Notes under the pieces: generated by a model
Told to the model about the DNA's origin: nothing
Seen by the model: the letters and a program-made list of their open reading frames with translations, nothing else
The model's database searches: none
Source: Solwaraspora sp. WMMD791
GTDB lineage: Bacteria; Actinomycetota; Actinomycetes; Mycobacteriales; Micromonosporaceae
Assembly (NCBI RefSeq): GCF_029581195.1
Contig: NZ_CP120737.1
Span: 5,743,001-5,807,000, forward strand
Length of the DNA stretch: 64,000 bases
Direction: 5' to 3'
Translations under genes and position numbers: made by a program
Part shown: positions 41,534 through 50,180 of the stretch, in pieces
How the letters are laid out: each line of letters opens with the position of its first letter
Position numbering within the stretch: position 1 is the stretch's first letter

Positions 41534-42732
41534 GAAACGACCTCCTGCGGCGACGACTCAGGGCCGATCGGCAGGCGGGCCCGTACCCGCCAACCGCCAC
41601 CGCCGTCCGGTGCCGGACCGGCGGTCACCTCGCCGCCCAGCGCGGCGGCCCGCTCCCGCATTCCGGTGATCCCGTTGCCCGCCGGGGCCGCCGCGCCCGA
41701 GGCCGCAGCAGCCGGCCCCGGTGCACCGGCGCCGTCGTCGTCGATCTGGAGCATCAGCGCATCCTGCCGGTATCCGATGGTGACAGTGGCGGCGGCATCC
41801 GGGCCGGCGTGCCGCCGCACGTTGGTCAACGCCTCCTGCACGATCCGGTACGCCGCCCGGTCCACGGGAGCCGGCAGCGGCCGGACCGTACCGTCGATCA
41901 CCGTCCGGGTCGCCACGGCGGCGTCGTCGGTCAGTTCGCCGAGCCGGTCCAGCCCTGGCGCCGGGGCACGCGGCGCGGCCTCACCGCTCGGGTAGAGCGT
42001 GTCGAGCACCGCCCGGACCTCGCGCAACGCCTCCGCGCTGGACTGCGCGATCGCCTCCAGCGCCGCACGCGCCTGTTCCGGGTCGCGGTCCATCAGGTGC
42101 AGACCGACCCCGGCCCGTACGTTGATCAACGACAGATGATGACCGAGCACGTCGTGCAGTTCGGCGGCGATCCGCAGCCGCTGCTCGGTGGCCCGGCGGC
42201 GCTGCCGCTCCTCGGAGAGACGGCGCTGCTCCGCGACGCCCTCGCGGACCCGGTCGGCGACGAGGGTGCCGATCTCGGTGATCAGCCCGGCGGCGACGAT
42301 CAGCGCCAACGCCAGCACCGCCTGACGCAGGGCCGCGCCGGTGACCAGCACCCAGATGCCGTACGCCGTCGTCGCCGTCGCGCCGACCAGCCAGCGGTGG
42401 CCGGCGGCCCGCGCCGCCGACGCGGCGATCATCGGCGCCAGCAGGGTCACCCCGGCGGGCTGGTCCAGCAGGTGGTACGCCAGGGTCGCGGCGACCACGA
42501 TCAGGAAGTTGCGCCGGGGGGAACGGTGCCGGTCGGCCAGCGCCAGCCCGCTGAACACCAGCAGCGCGTACCCGATGATCGAGACGCTGCCGGACTGCCA
42601 GCTCGCGGCGATCGCGGTGCAGACCGGCTGCCCGATCGCGGTCAGCACCGCCAGGCCCGGCCCGCGCCGCGACGTCGGCCGGGCCGCCGAGGCGACCGCG
42701 CCGGTGTCGGTGTCGTGGTGCGACCGGCTCAT
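41530..42732 (-). CDS. Sensor histidine kinase (HisKA_3 type)
   Basis: From ATG 42732 the 400-residue protein has several hydrophobic segments (about 27-155) that form a membrane sensor, a short coiled coil (160-188), the dimerisation box with His193 (ELHDVLGHHLSLI) and a C-terminal ATPase domain: QEALTNVRRHA (N box), DDDGAGAPG (D box) and GNGITGMRERAAALGG (G box). It has no large outside domain, so it probably senses a signal at or within the membrane. It is upstream of and coupled to its response regulator. Confidence 0.92.
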   Translation of the reverse strand: MSRSHHDTDTGAVASAARPTSRRGPGLAVLTAIGQPVCTAIAASWQSGSVSIIGYALLVFSGLALADRHRSPRRNFLIVVAATLAYHLLDQPAGVTLLAPMIAASAARAAGHRWLVGATATTAYGIWVLVTGAALRQAVLALALIVAAGLITEIGTLVADRVREGVAEQRRLSEERQRRRATEQRLRIAAELHDVLGHHLSLINVRAGVGLHLMDRDPEQARAALEAIAQSSAEALREVRAVLDTLYPSGEAAPRAPAPGLDRLGELTDDAAVATRTVIDGTVRPLPAPVDRAAYRIVQEALTNVRRHAGPDAAATVTIGYRQDALMLQIDDDGAGAPGPAAAASGAAAPAGNGITGMRERAAALGGEVTAGPAPDGGGGWRVRARLPIGPESSPQEVVS

Positions 42733-42926
42733 GCCCGCACTGTAGGCCGGCCGGCGTCCACGGCGGCAGCCCCGACGGGGGCAGCCCGGCGTACTCCCGG
42801 GGGAGTAGGCCGCCCGCCGCGCTACCGCGCCGGGCGCAGCCGGGGTGCCGCCGACGTGCCGACGTGCCACCCGGGCCGTCGCCGAGATGCTGTGTCCACC
42901 AGCGGATCCAGTGAGGAGAATCAGCG

Positions 42927-43925
42927 ATGAAGGCGATGGTCCAGGACCGGTACGGCTCACCCGACGTGCTGCGGTTGCGTGACGTCGACACCCCGTCCCC
43001 CGGCGACGGCGAAGTGCTGGTGCGGGTACACGCCAGCTCGGTCAACGCGTACGACTGGCACATCATGCGCGGCGACCCGTACGTCGCCCGGTTTTCGTTC
43101 GGGCTGCGGCGGCCCCGCGCGGCGGTGCGCGGCCAGGACTTCGCCGGCCGGGTCGAGGCGGTCGGTGCGGCGGTGACCCGGTTCCGCCCCGGTGACGAGG
43201 TGTACGGCGAGGCCGGTCCCGCCGGCGGCGCGTTCGCCGAGTACCTGTGTGTGGCGGAGGGTCTGGTCGAGGCGAAACCGGCGAATCTGGGCTTCGCGCA
43301 GGCGGCGGCGGTGCCGCTGGCCGCCACCACCGCCCTGGTCTGCCTGCGGGACGCCGCCGATCTGCGGGCCGGGCAGCACGTCCTGGTCAACGGGGCGTCG
43401 GGCGGGGTCGGCACCTTCGCGGTGCAGCTGGCCAAGGCGTACGGGGCCCAGGTGACGGCGGTGTGCCGGACCCGCAACGTCGACCTGGTCCGGTCGCTCG
43501 GCGCCGATCACGTCGTCGACTACACCCGGGAGGATTTCACCCGTACCGATGCCGTGCGGGCCGGCCGCCGCTACGACGCGCTGCTCGACCTGGTCGGCAA
43601 CCGGTCGTTGGGCGACTTGCGGCGGGTGCTGACCCCGGACGGCACGCTGCTGCTGTCCGGTGGGGGAGTGTCCACTGGCGGCACCGTCTTCGGCCCGATG
43701 GGTCTGCTGCTGCGGGGACCGCTGGTGGGGCGGTTCGTCCGGCAGCGCATCGTCGCGCCGATGGCGACGGCGGGCCAGGGACACCTGGCGACGCTGCGGG
43801 AGCTGGTCGAGGCGGGCAAGTTGACCCCGGTCGTCGACCGGACGTTCCGGCTCAGTGAGGTGCCGGCGGCGATCCGGTACGTCGAGACCGAACACGCCCG
43901 CGCCAAGGTCGTCGTCACCATGTGA
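42927..43925 (+). CDS. Zinc-independent MDR alcohol dehydrogenase / quinone oxidoreductase
   Basis: The 332-residue protein is an MDR-superfamily reductase. MKAMVQDRYGSPDVLRL is the typical start, GQDFAGRVEAVG the GroES-like core and VLVNGASGGVGTFAVQLAKAYGA the NADPH-binding motif. The four structural Cys of zinc enzymes are missing, as in quinone oxidoreductases and related NADPH reductases. GGAG stands about nine bases before the ATG. It is divergent from the histidine kinase, with 194 bases between, and may be a target of that system. Substrate is unknown. Confidence 0.92.
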   Translation: MKAMVQDRYGSPDVLRLRDVDTPSPGDGEVLVRVHASSVNAYDWHIMRGDPYVARFSFGLRRPRAAVRGQDFAGRVEAVGAAVTRFRPGDEVYGEAGPAGGAFAEYLCVAEGLVEAKPANLGFAQAAAVPLAATTALVCLRDAADLRAGQHVLVNGASGGVGTFAVQLAKAYGAQVTAVCRTRNVDLVRSLGADHVVDYTREDFTRTDAVRAGRRYDALLDLVGNRSLGDLRRVLTPDGTLLLSGGGVSTGGTVFGPMGLLLRGPLVGRFVRQRIVAPMATAGQGHLATLRELVEAGKLTPVVDRTFRLSEVPAAIRYVETEHARAKVVVTM

Positions 43926-43991
43926 CGACGGAGGGGACAGCGACGATCGACGGTTCGACATATCCTCGGTGGGCAGGTGACGGGGGTGGCG

Positions 43992-44987
43992 ATGACGACG
44001 GGCCGGATGAGCGAGCTGCTGGCGCAGGCCGAGCAGGCCGGGCAGGTCGACGGGCTGCACGGGGTCGTGGTGGTGTGCGGTGGTCAGCTGCTGTGGGAGC
44101 ACTACGGCACGGGCGAGGACTTCTCCTGGGAGCACTCGCTGGGGCCGGTCCGCTTCGGCCCGACGACGCTGCACGACCTGCGCTCGGTCACCAAGAGCGT
44201 GACCGCGCTGCTGTACGGCATCGCTCTCGGTGACGGGCTCGTTCCGGCCCCGGCGCAGCCGCTGCTGGGGCGGTTTCCCGAGTACCCCGACCTGGCGGCC
44301 GACCCGGACCGGGCCAGGCTGACCGTCGCGCACGCGCTGACCATGTCGCTGGGGCTGGACTGGCGCGAGGACGCCCCGTACGACAGCCCGGACAACGGCG
44401 AGATCGCCATGGAGCTGGCCCCGGACCGCTGCCGGTACGTCCTGGAGCGGCCGGTGGTGGAGCCACCCGGCGAGCGCTGGTCCTACTGCGGTGGTGCGAC
44501 CGCGCTGCTCGGCAAGCTGATCGCCGACGGCACCGGGCAGGCGTTGGAGGCGTACGGCCGGGCGCAGCTCTTCGCGCCGCTCGGCATCGAGCAGTTTCAC
44601 TGGATGACCGGCGACGACGGGGTGGCCTCGCCCGCGTCCGGGCTGCGGCTCACCCCGCGTGACCTGGCCCGGATCGGCGAGCTGGTGTTGGCCGGCGGGG
44701 TCTGGGGTGGCCGTCGACTGGTGCCGGCCAGCTGGATCAGCGAGATGCTCACGCCTCGCTTGCAGACTCCCTGGGGCGCCGAGTACGGCTACCACTGGTA
44801 TCTGCAGACCGTCGCCGGTCGTCAGACGGCGTCGGCGATGGGCAACGGCGGCCAGCGCCTGATCGTCCTGCCCGACCTGGAGCTCGTCGTCGCGGTGACC
44901 GCCGGCAACTACGACGACCCCGAGCAGTGGCGCACCCCGGTCGCGGTGCTGGAACAGGTCGTCCTGCCTGCGCTGGAGAAGGTGTGA
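43992..44987 (+). CDS. Serine hydrolase, class C beta-lactamase fold
   Basis: The 331-residue protein has the beta-lactamase/esterase pattern: SVTKSVTAL is the SxxK motif (nucleophile Ser and Lys base), the Y-x-N position is YCG, and the KTG position is GNGGQ. There is no signal peptide, so it is likely an intracellular esterase or peptidase rather than a resistance enzyme. ATG 43992 is chosen; ATG 43977 is possible. Its stop overlaps the xylulokinase ATG by one base (TGATG), an unusual partnership. Confidence 0.85.
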   Translation: MTTGRMSELLAQAEQAGQVDGLHGVVVVCGGQLLWEHYGTGEDFSWEHSLGPVRFGPTTLHDLRSVTKSVTALLYGIALGDGLVPAPAQPLLGRFPEYPDLAADPDRARLTVAHALTMSLGLDWREDAPYDSPDNGEIAMELAPDRCRYVLERPVVEPPGERWSYCGGATALLGKLIADGTGQALEAYGRAQLFAPLGIEQFHWMTGDDGVASPASGLRLTPRDLARIGELVLAGGVWGGRRLVPASWISEMLTPRLQTPWGAEYGYHWYLQTVAGRQTASAMGNGGQRLIVLPDLELVVAVTAGNYDDPEQWRTPVAVLEQVVLPALEKV

Positions 44988-46372
44988 TGACACTGGTGGC
45001 CGGGGTCGACTCGTCGACCCAGTCGACGAAGGTCGTGGTCTGTGACGCGGACACCGGGGAAGTGTTGCGTGAGGGCCGCGCTCCGCACCCGGACGGCACC
45101 GAGGTCGATCCGCGCGTGTGGTGGGCGGCGTGGGAGCAGGCCAGCGCCGGGCTGCTGGACGGGGTCGCCGCGATCGGCGTCGGCGGGCAGCAGCAGGGGA
45201 TGATCTGCCTCGACGACGCCGGCGAGGTGGTCCGGGACGCCCTGCTGTGGAACGACACCCGGTCGGCGCAGGCGGCGGTCGACCTGACCGACGAGTTCGG
45301 CGGCCCGCAGGCGTGGGCCGACGCGGTCGGTCTGGTGCCGGTGGCCAGCTTCACGGTCACCAAGCTGCGCTGGTTCGCTCGCGCCGAACCGCAGCTCGCG
45401 GCCCGGACGGAGATGGTGCTGCTGCCGCACGACTGGTTGACCCACCGGCTGCGCGCCGACGACGGGGCGCCGACGACCGACCGGGGTGAGGCCTCTGGCA
45501 CCGGCTACTGGTCGGCGGCGGCCGGGGAGTACCGGCGGGACCTGATCGAGCTCGCCTTCGGCCGGGACGTGGCGCTGCCCCGGGTCGCCGGGCCCGCCGA
45601 GGTGGTCGGGGAGACCGCGTCCGGTGCGCTGCTGTCGGCCGGCACCGGCGACACCATGGGTACGGCGCTCGGCGTCGGCCTGCGCCCCGGTGAGGTGGTG
45701 GTGTCGCTGGGCACCTCGGGGTGCGTGTCCGGGGTGAGCGAGGTGCCGACCGCCGACCCGAGTGGGCTGGTGGCCGGCTACGCCGACGCGACCGGTCGGT
45801 TCCTGCCGCTGGTGTGCACCCTCAACGCGGCCCGGGTGCTGGTCACGGTCGCCGACCTGCTGGGCCGGTCGTTGGCCGAGCTGGACGAGTTGGCGTTGTC
45901 GGCGGCACCGGGTGCGGGCGGGTTGACGCTGCTGCCGTACCTGGACGGGGAACGGACCCCGAACCTGCCCGACGCGCGCGGGCTGCTCGCCGGGATCACC
46001 CGGGCGAACGCGTCGGCGGCGAACCTGGCCCGGGCGGCGGTGGAGGGCATGCTCGGCGGCATCGCCGACGCCCTCGACGCGTTGCGCGTCCAGGGCACCC
46101 CGGTGGAGCGGGTGCTGCTGGTCGGCGGTGCGGCCCGGTCCCGCGCGGTACGGGCGGTCGCGCCGGCGCTGTTCGGCGCGCCGGTGAGCGTGCCGCGTCC
46201 GGCCGAGTACGTGGCGCTCGGTGCGGCCCGGCAGGCGGCGTGGGCGCTGCGGGGCGGTGCCGAGCCACCGCAGTGGCCGGTGGAGGCCGAGGAGGTCGCC
46301 GCCGCCGGCACCCCGCAGGTGCACGAACGGTACGTCGACGTCCGGCAGCGGGCGCTCCCGCTGCTGACCTGA
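44987..46372 (+). CDS. xylB: Xylulokinase
   Basis: The 461-residue protein is a FGGY-family sugar kinase of the xylulokinase type. [15 protein letters not shown] is the phosphate-1 motif, [14 protein letters not shown] and [10 protein letters not shown] belong to the sugar site, [21 protein letters not shown] is the second ATP segment and [15 protein letters not shown] the adenosine motif. It should phosphorylate D-xylulose with ATP for the pentose phosphate pathway. No xylose isomerase is in the window. ATG 44987 overlaps the previous stop, so it is translated with the serine hydrolase. Confidence 0.92.
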   Translation: MTLVAGVDSSTQSTKVVVCDADTGEVLREGRAPHPDGTEVDPRVWWAAWEQASAGLLDGVAAIGVGGQQQGMICLDDAGEVVRDALLWNDTRSAQAAVDLTDEFGGPQAWADAVGLVPVASFTVTKLRWFARAEPQLAARTEMVLLPHDWLTHRLRADDGAPTTDRGEASGTGYWSAAAGEYRRDLIELAFGRDVALPRVAGPAEVVGETASGALLSAGTGDTMGTALGVGLRPGEVVVSLGTSGCVSGVSEVPTADPSGLVAGYADATGRFLPLVCTLNAARVLVTVADLLGRSLAELDELALSAAPGAGGLTLLPYLDGERTPNLPDARGLLAGITRANASAANLARAAVEGMLGGIADALDALRVQGTPVERVLLVGGAARSRAVRAVAPALFGAPVSVPRPAEYVALGAARQAAWALRGGAEPPQWPVEAEEVAAAGTPQVHERYVDVRQRALPLLT

Positions 46373-46418
46373 CCCGTTGGGCCTACCTGGCTGGCTTGTC
46401 TGACAGCTGTTACGCCGG

Positions 46419-46712
46419 TCACCGGGACCGGTACGCATCACCACGGTGCTCAACAGCGGTAACCGTGATCACGCGCTGCTCATCGTCGATTTGGTACGAC
46501 ACCCGGTAGGCGCCGCGTCGGGCCGACCAAGTGCCTTCGTAGGGTGGGAGCAGGAGAGGTTTACCGAGCCGGTGTGGGTTGTCGACCAGCACGGTGGTCA
46601 CGAATTCGTACACCGCTGCGGCGACCTTTTCCGAGGGCCGTCCGGCAAGGGCGCGGGCGACCGGGCCGGTGAAGCGCAGCTGGTAAGGGCGCGGACTCGT
46701 CGGATCGTTCAC
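46419..46712 (-). CDS. RelE/ParE-type toxin
   Basis: The 97-residue protein has the RelE fold: YQLRFTGPVARALAG, a helix with VAAAVYEFV, NPHRLGKPLLLPPYEGTWSARRGAYRVSYQID, then VITVTAVEHRGDAYR. RelE toxins cut mRNA in the ribosome; conserved basic Arg residues and a C-terminal Tyr are present. Its ATG overlaps the stop of the antitoxin-like gene by four bases, the standard toxin-antitoxin arrangement. Confidence 0.88.
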   Translation of the reverse strand: MNDPTSPRPYQLRFTGPVARALAGRPSEKVAAAVYEFVTTVLVDNPHRLGKPLLLPPYEGTWSARRGAYRVSYQIDDEQRVITVTAVEHRGDAYRSR

Positions 46713-46972
46713 TGGTCGCCGGCTCGCTTGGCACGCTCAGCCATGAGGGCGGCCACCTGATCGGGATCCAGCACGTCACCTGCGGCGATGGCTGTCCGGG
46801 ATTCGGCAAGCTGGCGCATGACCTCCGGGCTGGAGAGTACGTCCAGGGTCTCCTCAAGCGTTGCCAGGTCGTCCGGGGAGATGAGGACCGCGACCGGCCG
46901 CCCGTGGCGGGTGATCTCGAAAATTCTTCTGTTCTTGACAAAATAAGTCGTCGGTGACAGTCTCGGACACAT
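46709..46972 (-). CDS. Phd/YefM-type antitoxin, apparently N-terminally truncated
   Basis: The 87-residue frame from ATG 46972 has a good Phd/YefM core: FEITRHGRPVAVLISPDDLATLEETL, and a C-terminal toxin-binding tail with Ala-rich helices. Normal Phd proteins carry about 20-30 more residues (a VSEARANLS-like helix) before the EITRHG strand. Here they are replaced by MCPRLSPTTYFVKNRRI, in an AT-rich stretch which doubles as promoter of the divergent ArsR gene. DNA binding and dimerisation may be damaged. An alternative start inside, without that segment, would be even shorter. Confidence 0.6.
   Translation of the reverse strand: MCPRLSPTTYFVKNRRIFEITRHGRPVAVLISPDDLATLEETLDVLSSPEVMRQLAESRTAIAAGDVLDPDQVAALMAERAKRAGDQ
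46935..46963 (+). promoter_or_regulatory. Promoter of the ArsR-type gene at 47.0 kb
   Basis: TTGACA (46935-46940) is a perfect -35, and CAGTCT (46958-46963) lies 17 bases later. Transcription would start around 46970, at the ATG (46971), so the message is probably leaderless. The segment is also read as the beginning of the antitoxin frame on the other strand, which fits a secondary junction here. Confidence 0.5.
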
Positions 46973-47606
46973 GTTGGACGTAGCGGTGATCGAGGACCCG
47001 GCGGCGGCCGAGGTCTCGCTCGACCCGATCCGGGCCCGGCTCCTCGCCGAGTTGGCCGAGCCCGCCTCGGCGACCATGCTCGCCGCCCGGATCGGCCTGG
47101 CCCGGCAGAAGGTCAACTACCACCTGAAAGCGCTCGAGCAGCACGGCCTGGTCGAGCTGGTCGAGCAGCGGCGCAAGGGCAACGTCACCGAGCGGATCAT
47201 GCGGGCCACCGCCGGTGCGTACGTGATCTCACCGGCCGCGCTCGCTGCCGTCGCGCCCGATCCGGCCGCCGCCCCCGACCGGCTCTCCGCCCGCTGGCTG
47301 CTCGCCGTCGCCGCCCGGCTGGTCCGCGACGTCGGCGCGTTGATCACCGGCGCGGACCGGGCGAACAAGCGGGTCGCGACCTTCGCGATCGACGGCGAGA
47401 TCCGCTTCGCCTCCGCCGCCGACCGGGCCGCCTTCGTCGAGGAGTTGACCAGTACGGTCACCGCCCTGGTCGGCAGATACCACGATGAGACTGCCCCCGG
47501 CGGCCGGCCGCACCGCCTCGTCGTCGCCCTGCACCCCGACACCGCCAGCACCGGCCCGGATGCCAGTTCCGAACCGGCCGGCATCCAGACAGCACAGGAA
47601 GGCTGA
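46971..47606 (+). CDS. ArsR-like winged-helix regulator
   Basis: The 211-residue protein has an N-terminal winged helix: LDPIRARLLAELAEPASATMLAARIGLARQKVNYHLKALEQHGLV, then VEQRRKGNVTERIMRATA for the wing. The second half (about 75-190) is a helical dimer or ligand domain. This ArsR form commonly regulates a neighbouring AHSA1/SRPBCC gene, and here the next gene is such. It overlaps the antitoxin start by two bases on the opposite strand. Confidence 0.88.
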   Translation: MLDVAVIEDPAAAEVSLDPIRARLLAELAEPASATMLAARIGLARQKVNYHLKALEQHGLVELVEQRRKGNVTERIMRATAGAYVISPAALAAVAPDPAAAPDRLSARWLLAVAARLVRDVGALITGADRANKRVATFAIDGEIRFASAADRAAFVEELTSTVTALVGRYHDETAPGGRPHRLVVALHPDTASTGPDASSEPAGIQTAQEG

Positions 47607-47613
47607 CCCGACC

Positions 47614-48372
47614 GTGGGACACGAATTCGAGGTACGCAAGGAGATCGAGTTGGCGGCCACGCCGGAGCAGGTGTGGGACGCCATCGCCACCGGGCCCGGC
47701 CTCGACTCCTGGTTCATGGGCCGCAGCGAGATCGAGCCCCGCGAGGGCGGTGCAGCGCGGCTCACCCTCGGCGGGCACACCGACGAGGCGACCATCGTCG
47801 GCTGGGAGCCGGGCAAGCGGTACGCCGACCGCACCGCCACCGCCGACGACGGCTCGTTCATGGCGCTCGAGTACCTGATCGAGGGGCGTGACCAGGGCAG
47901 CACCGTGCTGCGGATGGTGCAGAGCGGCATGCTCGGCGACAACTGGGAGACCGAGTTCGAGGCGATGAAGATCGGCTGGGACCTCTACCTGGGCACCCTC
48001 GCCGCGTACCTGCGGTACTTCCCGGGCCGCACCGCGACCCCGGTGACCGTGCTGCACCCCGACGCGGGCGATCCGGACCAGGTCTGGCCGGCGGTCGCCG
48101 CCGCCCTCGGCACCGCCCACCCGATCGCCGCCGGTGCGCCGGTACGCCTCGCCGTACCGGGTGCCGCGCCGATCGACGGCACCGTCGACCTGGCCGAGCC
48201 CACGGTGTTCCTCGGCGTACGCACCACCGGCGGGCTCTACCGGTTCGTCCACTCCGGCCGGGACCGCGGCGACATGCTTTTTCTCAGCCACCACATCTTC
48301 GACACCGACGCCGAACCCGTCCACACTGAGCAGCGCTGGCAGCAGTGGCTCGACCAGCTGCCGGTCTCCTGA
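47614..48372 (+). CDS. SRPBCC/AHSA1-like protein, extended
   Basis: The 252-residue protein has an AHSA1-type SRPBCC domain (residues about 1-140): FEVRKEIELAATPEQVWDAIATGPGLDSWFMG and GWDLYLGTLAAYLRYF are signatures. A C-terminal stretch of about 110 residues (PVTVLHPDAGDPDQVWPAVAAALG) looks like part of a second SRPBCC-like module. GTG 47614 is chosen after AGGAAGG; the stop of the regulator is eight bases upstream. It probably binds a hydrophobic ligand. Function is unproven. Confidence 0.85.
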   Translation: MGHEFEVRKEIELAATPEQVWDAIATGPGLDSWFMGRSEIEPREGGAARLTLGGHTDEATIVGWEPGKRYADRTATADDGSFMALEYLIEGRDQGSTVLRMVQSGMLGDNWETEFEAMKIGWDLYLGTLAAYLRYFPGRTATPVTVLHPDAGDPDQVWPAVAAALGTAHPIAAGAPVRLAVPGAAPIDGTVDLAEPTVFLGVRTTGGLYRFVHSGRDRGDMLFLSHHIFDTDAEPVHTEQRWQQWLDQLPVS

Positions 48373-48397
48373 CGTACCTGTCCGAAAGGTTCCTCCG

Positions 48398-49006
48398 ATG
48401 CGTAGGTTGATCGTCAACGCGTTCGTCACCCTCGACGGGGTGATGCAGGCACCCGGTGGCCCCGGCGAGGACGACGACGGTGGATTCCGCCACGGCGGCT
48501 GGTTGGTCAACTACTGGGACGAGCTGATGGGCCAGACCATGGGGGAGACCATGGGAGTCCCGTTCGACCTGGTCCTCGGCCGCCGCACCTACGACATGTT
48601 CGCCGCGCACTGGCCGACGGCGTCAGGGGAGGAGGCCAAGCCGCTCAACGACGCCACAAAGTACGTCGCTTCCCGCGGCCGGCCGACGCTGTCGTGGCCC
48701 ACCTCCACCCTGATCGAAGGTGACGCCGCCCGGGGCATCACGGCGCTCAAGCGCACCAACGGCCCCGAGTTGCAGGTGCACGGCAGCGCGAACCTGCTGC
48801 AGTCGCTGATCAGGGCCGGTCTGGTCGACGAGTTCCGGATCTGGACCATCCCGGTCGTCGTCGGTGCGGGAAAGCGGCTGTTCGGCAACGGCACCGTGCC
48901 GGGCGCGCTGACGTTGGTCGACAACGCGGTCTCCACCACGGGCGTGACGATGTGCACCTACCGACCGGCGGGCGAGATCCCGATCGGCTCCTTCGCTCAG
49001 GACTGA
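48398..49006 (+). CDS. Dihydrofolate-reductase-like (RibD C-terminal fold) protein
   Basis: The 202-residue protein belongs to the YyaP/RibD_C group. MRRLIVNAFVTLDGVMQAPGG is a typical start, VLGRRTYDMFAAHWP the NADPH-side helix and LQVHGSANLLQSLIRAGLVDEFRIWTIPVVVGAGKRLF the RibD-like core. True dihydrofolate reductase activity is uncertain in this group. GAAAGG lies about ten bases before the ATG. It is 25 bases after the AHSA1 gene and probably in one operon with it and the ArsR regulator. Confidence 0.88.
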   Translation: MRRLIVNAFVTLDGVMQAPGGPGEDDDGGFRHGGWLVNYWDELMGQTMGETMGVPFDLVLGRRTYDMFAAHWPTASGEEAKPLNDATKYVASRGRPTLSWPTSTLIEGDAARGITALKRTNGPELQVHGSANLLQSLIRAGLVDEFRIWTIPVVVGAGKRLFGNGTVPGALTLVDNAVSTTGVTMCTYRPAGEIPIGSFAQD

Positions 49007-49106
49007 CAGCACACCGCAAGTCTGCAGATGGCGCGGGTCACCTGACGTGTGGCGCGACCACCACTCGAGGGATTACCGCCGGTCGGAAACGGGAAAAAGG
49101 AGCGGC

Positions 49107-49304
49107 ATGACGCAGTCAGCGGCCCCCGAGACGTACCCGCCGATCGACCCGACCACGCCGGTCCCGGACGACCCAGGTGAGTTGTCCCCGGACACCCCGG
49201 ACACACTGCCGCCGGCCCCGGTCGAACCGACTCCGGTCCCCGAGACACCGATCTACGACGATCCGGACGGCCCCGGACCGGTGCCCGAGCCCGAGCCGGC
49301 CTAG
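49107..49304 (+). CDS. Small Pro-rich acidic protein, 65 residues
   Basis: The frame from ATG 49107 (AAGGAG four bases upstream) gives a protein made almost wholly of Pro, Glu, Asp, Thr and Val, with repeats of the PTPVPETP type. It has no signal or membrane segment and should be disordered. The ribosome site is strong and the codon bias normal, so expression is likely. No function can be given. Confidence 0.6.
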   Translation: MTQSAAPETYPPIDPTTPVPDDPGELSPDTPDTLPPAPVEPTPVPETPIYDDPDGPGPVPEPEPA

Positions 49305-49346
49305 GCCGCCGGCCCGCGCCGTCGGCGGCCCGCGGTCGGCGGTCGG

Positions 49347-50180
49347 TCAGCTCCCCTTCGGGTGCCAGACGGTCTTCGTCTCCAGGAAGGCCGTCATCCG
49401 CCGGGTACCCGGGTCGGCCGACCAGTCGATCGACCCGTCCGCCGGCCGCAGCACCCGCTTGAGGTTGCCGGCGGCGGCCTGCTCCATCTCGACGGCCAAC
49501 TGCGGATCCGTCACCCCGGTCAGGTCCAGCGCGTCGACGTCCAGGTGCCCGGCCAGCCACGGCGCCGTTTCGGCGACCGCGCCGGTCAGGACGTTGACCA
49601 CCCCGCCGGGCAGGTCGCTGGTGGCCAGCACCTCGGCCAGGGTGACCGCCGCCAACGGCCGGGTGGGCGAGGCCAGCACCACCGCCGTGTTGCCGCTGAC
49701 GATCACCGGGGCCACGACGCTGACCAGGCCGAGCAGCGACGGCTCGGCCGGCGCGACGACCCCGACCACCCCGGTCGGCTCCGGCGTCGACAGGTTGAAG
49801 TACGGTCCGGCGACCGGGTTCGCGCCGCCGTACACCTGGGGAAGTTTGTCGGACCAGCCGGCGTACCAGACCCAGCGGTCGATCGCCGCGTCGACCTCGG
49901 CGGCCGGCTCGCCGAGCGCGACGAACTGCTCGCGGCGGCCCTCCAGCATCTCGGCGACCCGGTAGAGGATCTGACCCCGGTTGTACGCGGTCGCGCCCGA
50001 CCAGCCTTTCATGGCAGCCCGGGCGGCGACGACGGCGTCCCGGGCGTCCTTGCGGGAGGCGAGTGCCACGTTGGAGTCCTGCACCTGGTACGTCCGTCCC
50101 GACTCGCTGCGCGGGAACTTCCCGCCGATGAACAGCTTGTACGTCTTGCGTACGGTCACCCGCACGGCACCGTCAGACAT
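49347..50180 (-). CDS. Truncated aldehyde dehydrogenase-like protein without catalytic domain
   Basis: The 277-residue protein aligns with the N-terminal half of aldehyde dehydrogenases: YKLFIGGKFPRSESGRTY, WSGATAYNRGQILYRVAEMLEG, and a nucleotide-binding part with VSGNTAVVLASPTRPLAAV. It ends after the LTGVTDPQ segment (where real enzymes have FTGST) and lacks the Glu base and the Cys nucleophile with all following sequence. It therefore cannot be an active dehydrogenase alone and may form a complex with the full enzyme encoded just upstream (eight-base overlap). Confidence 0.85.
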   Translation of the reverse strand: MSDGAVRVTVRKTYKLFIGGKFPRSESGRTYQVQDSNVALASRKDARDAVVAARAAMKGWSGATAYNRGQILYRVAEMLEGRREQFVALGEPAAEVDAAIDRWVWYAGWSDKLPQVYGGANPVAGPYFNLSTPEPTGVVGVVAPAEPSLLGLVSVVAPVIVSGNTAVVLASPTRPLAAVTLAEVLATSDLPGGVVNVLTGAVAETAPWLAGHLDVDALDLTGVTDPQLAVEMEQAAAGNLKRVLRPADGSIDWSADPGTRRMTAFLETKTVWHPKGS

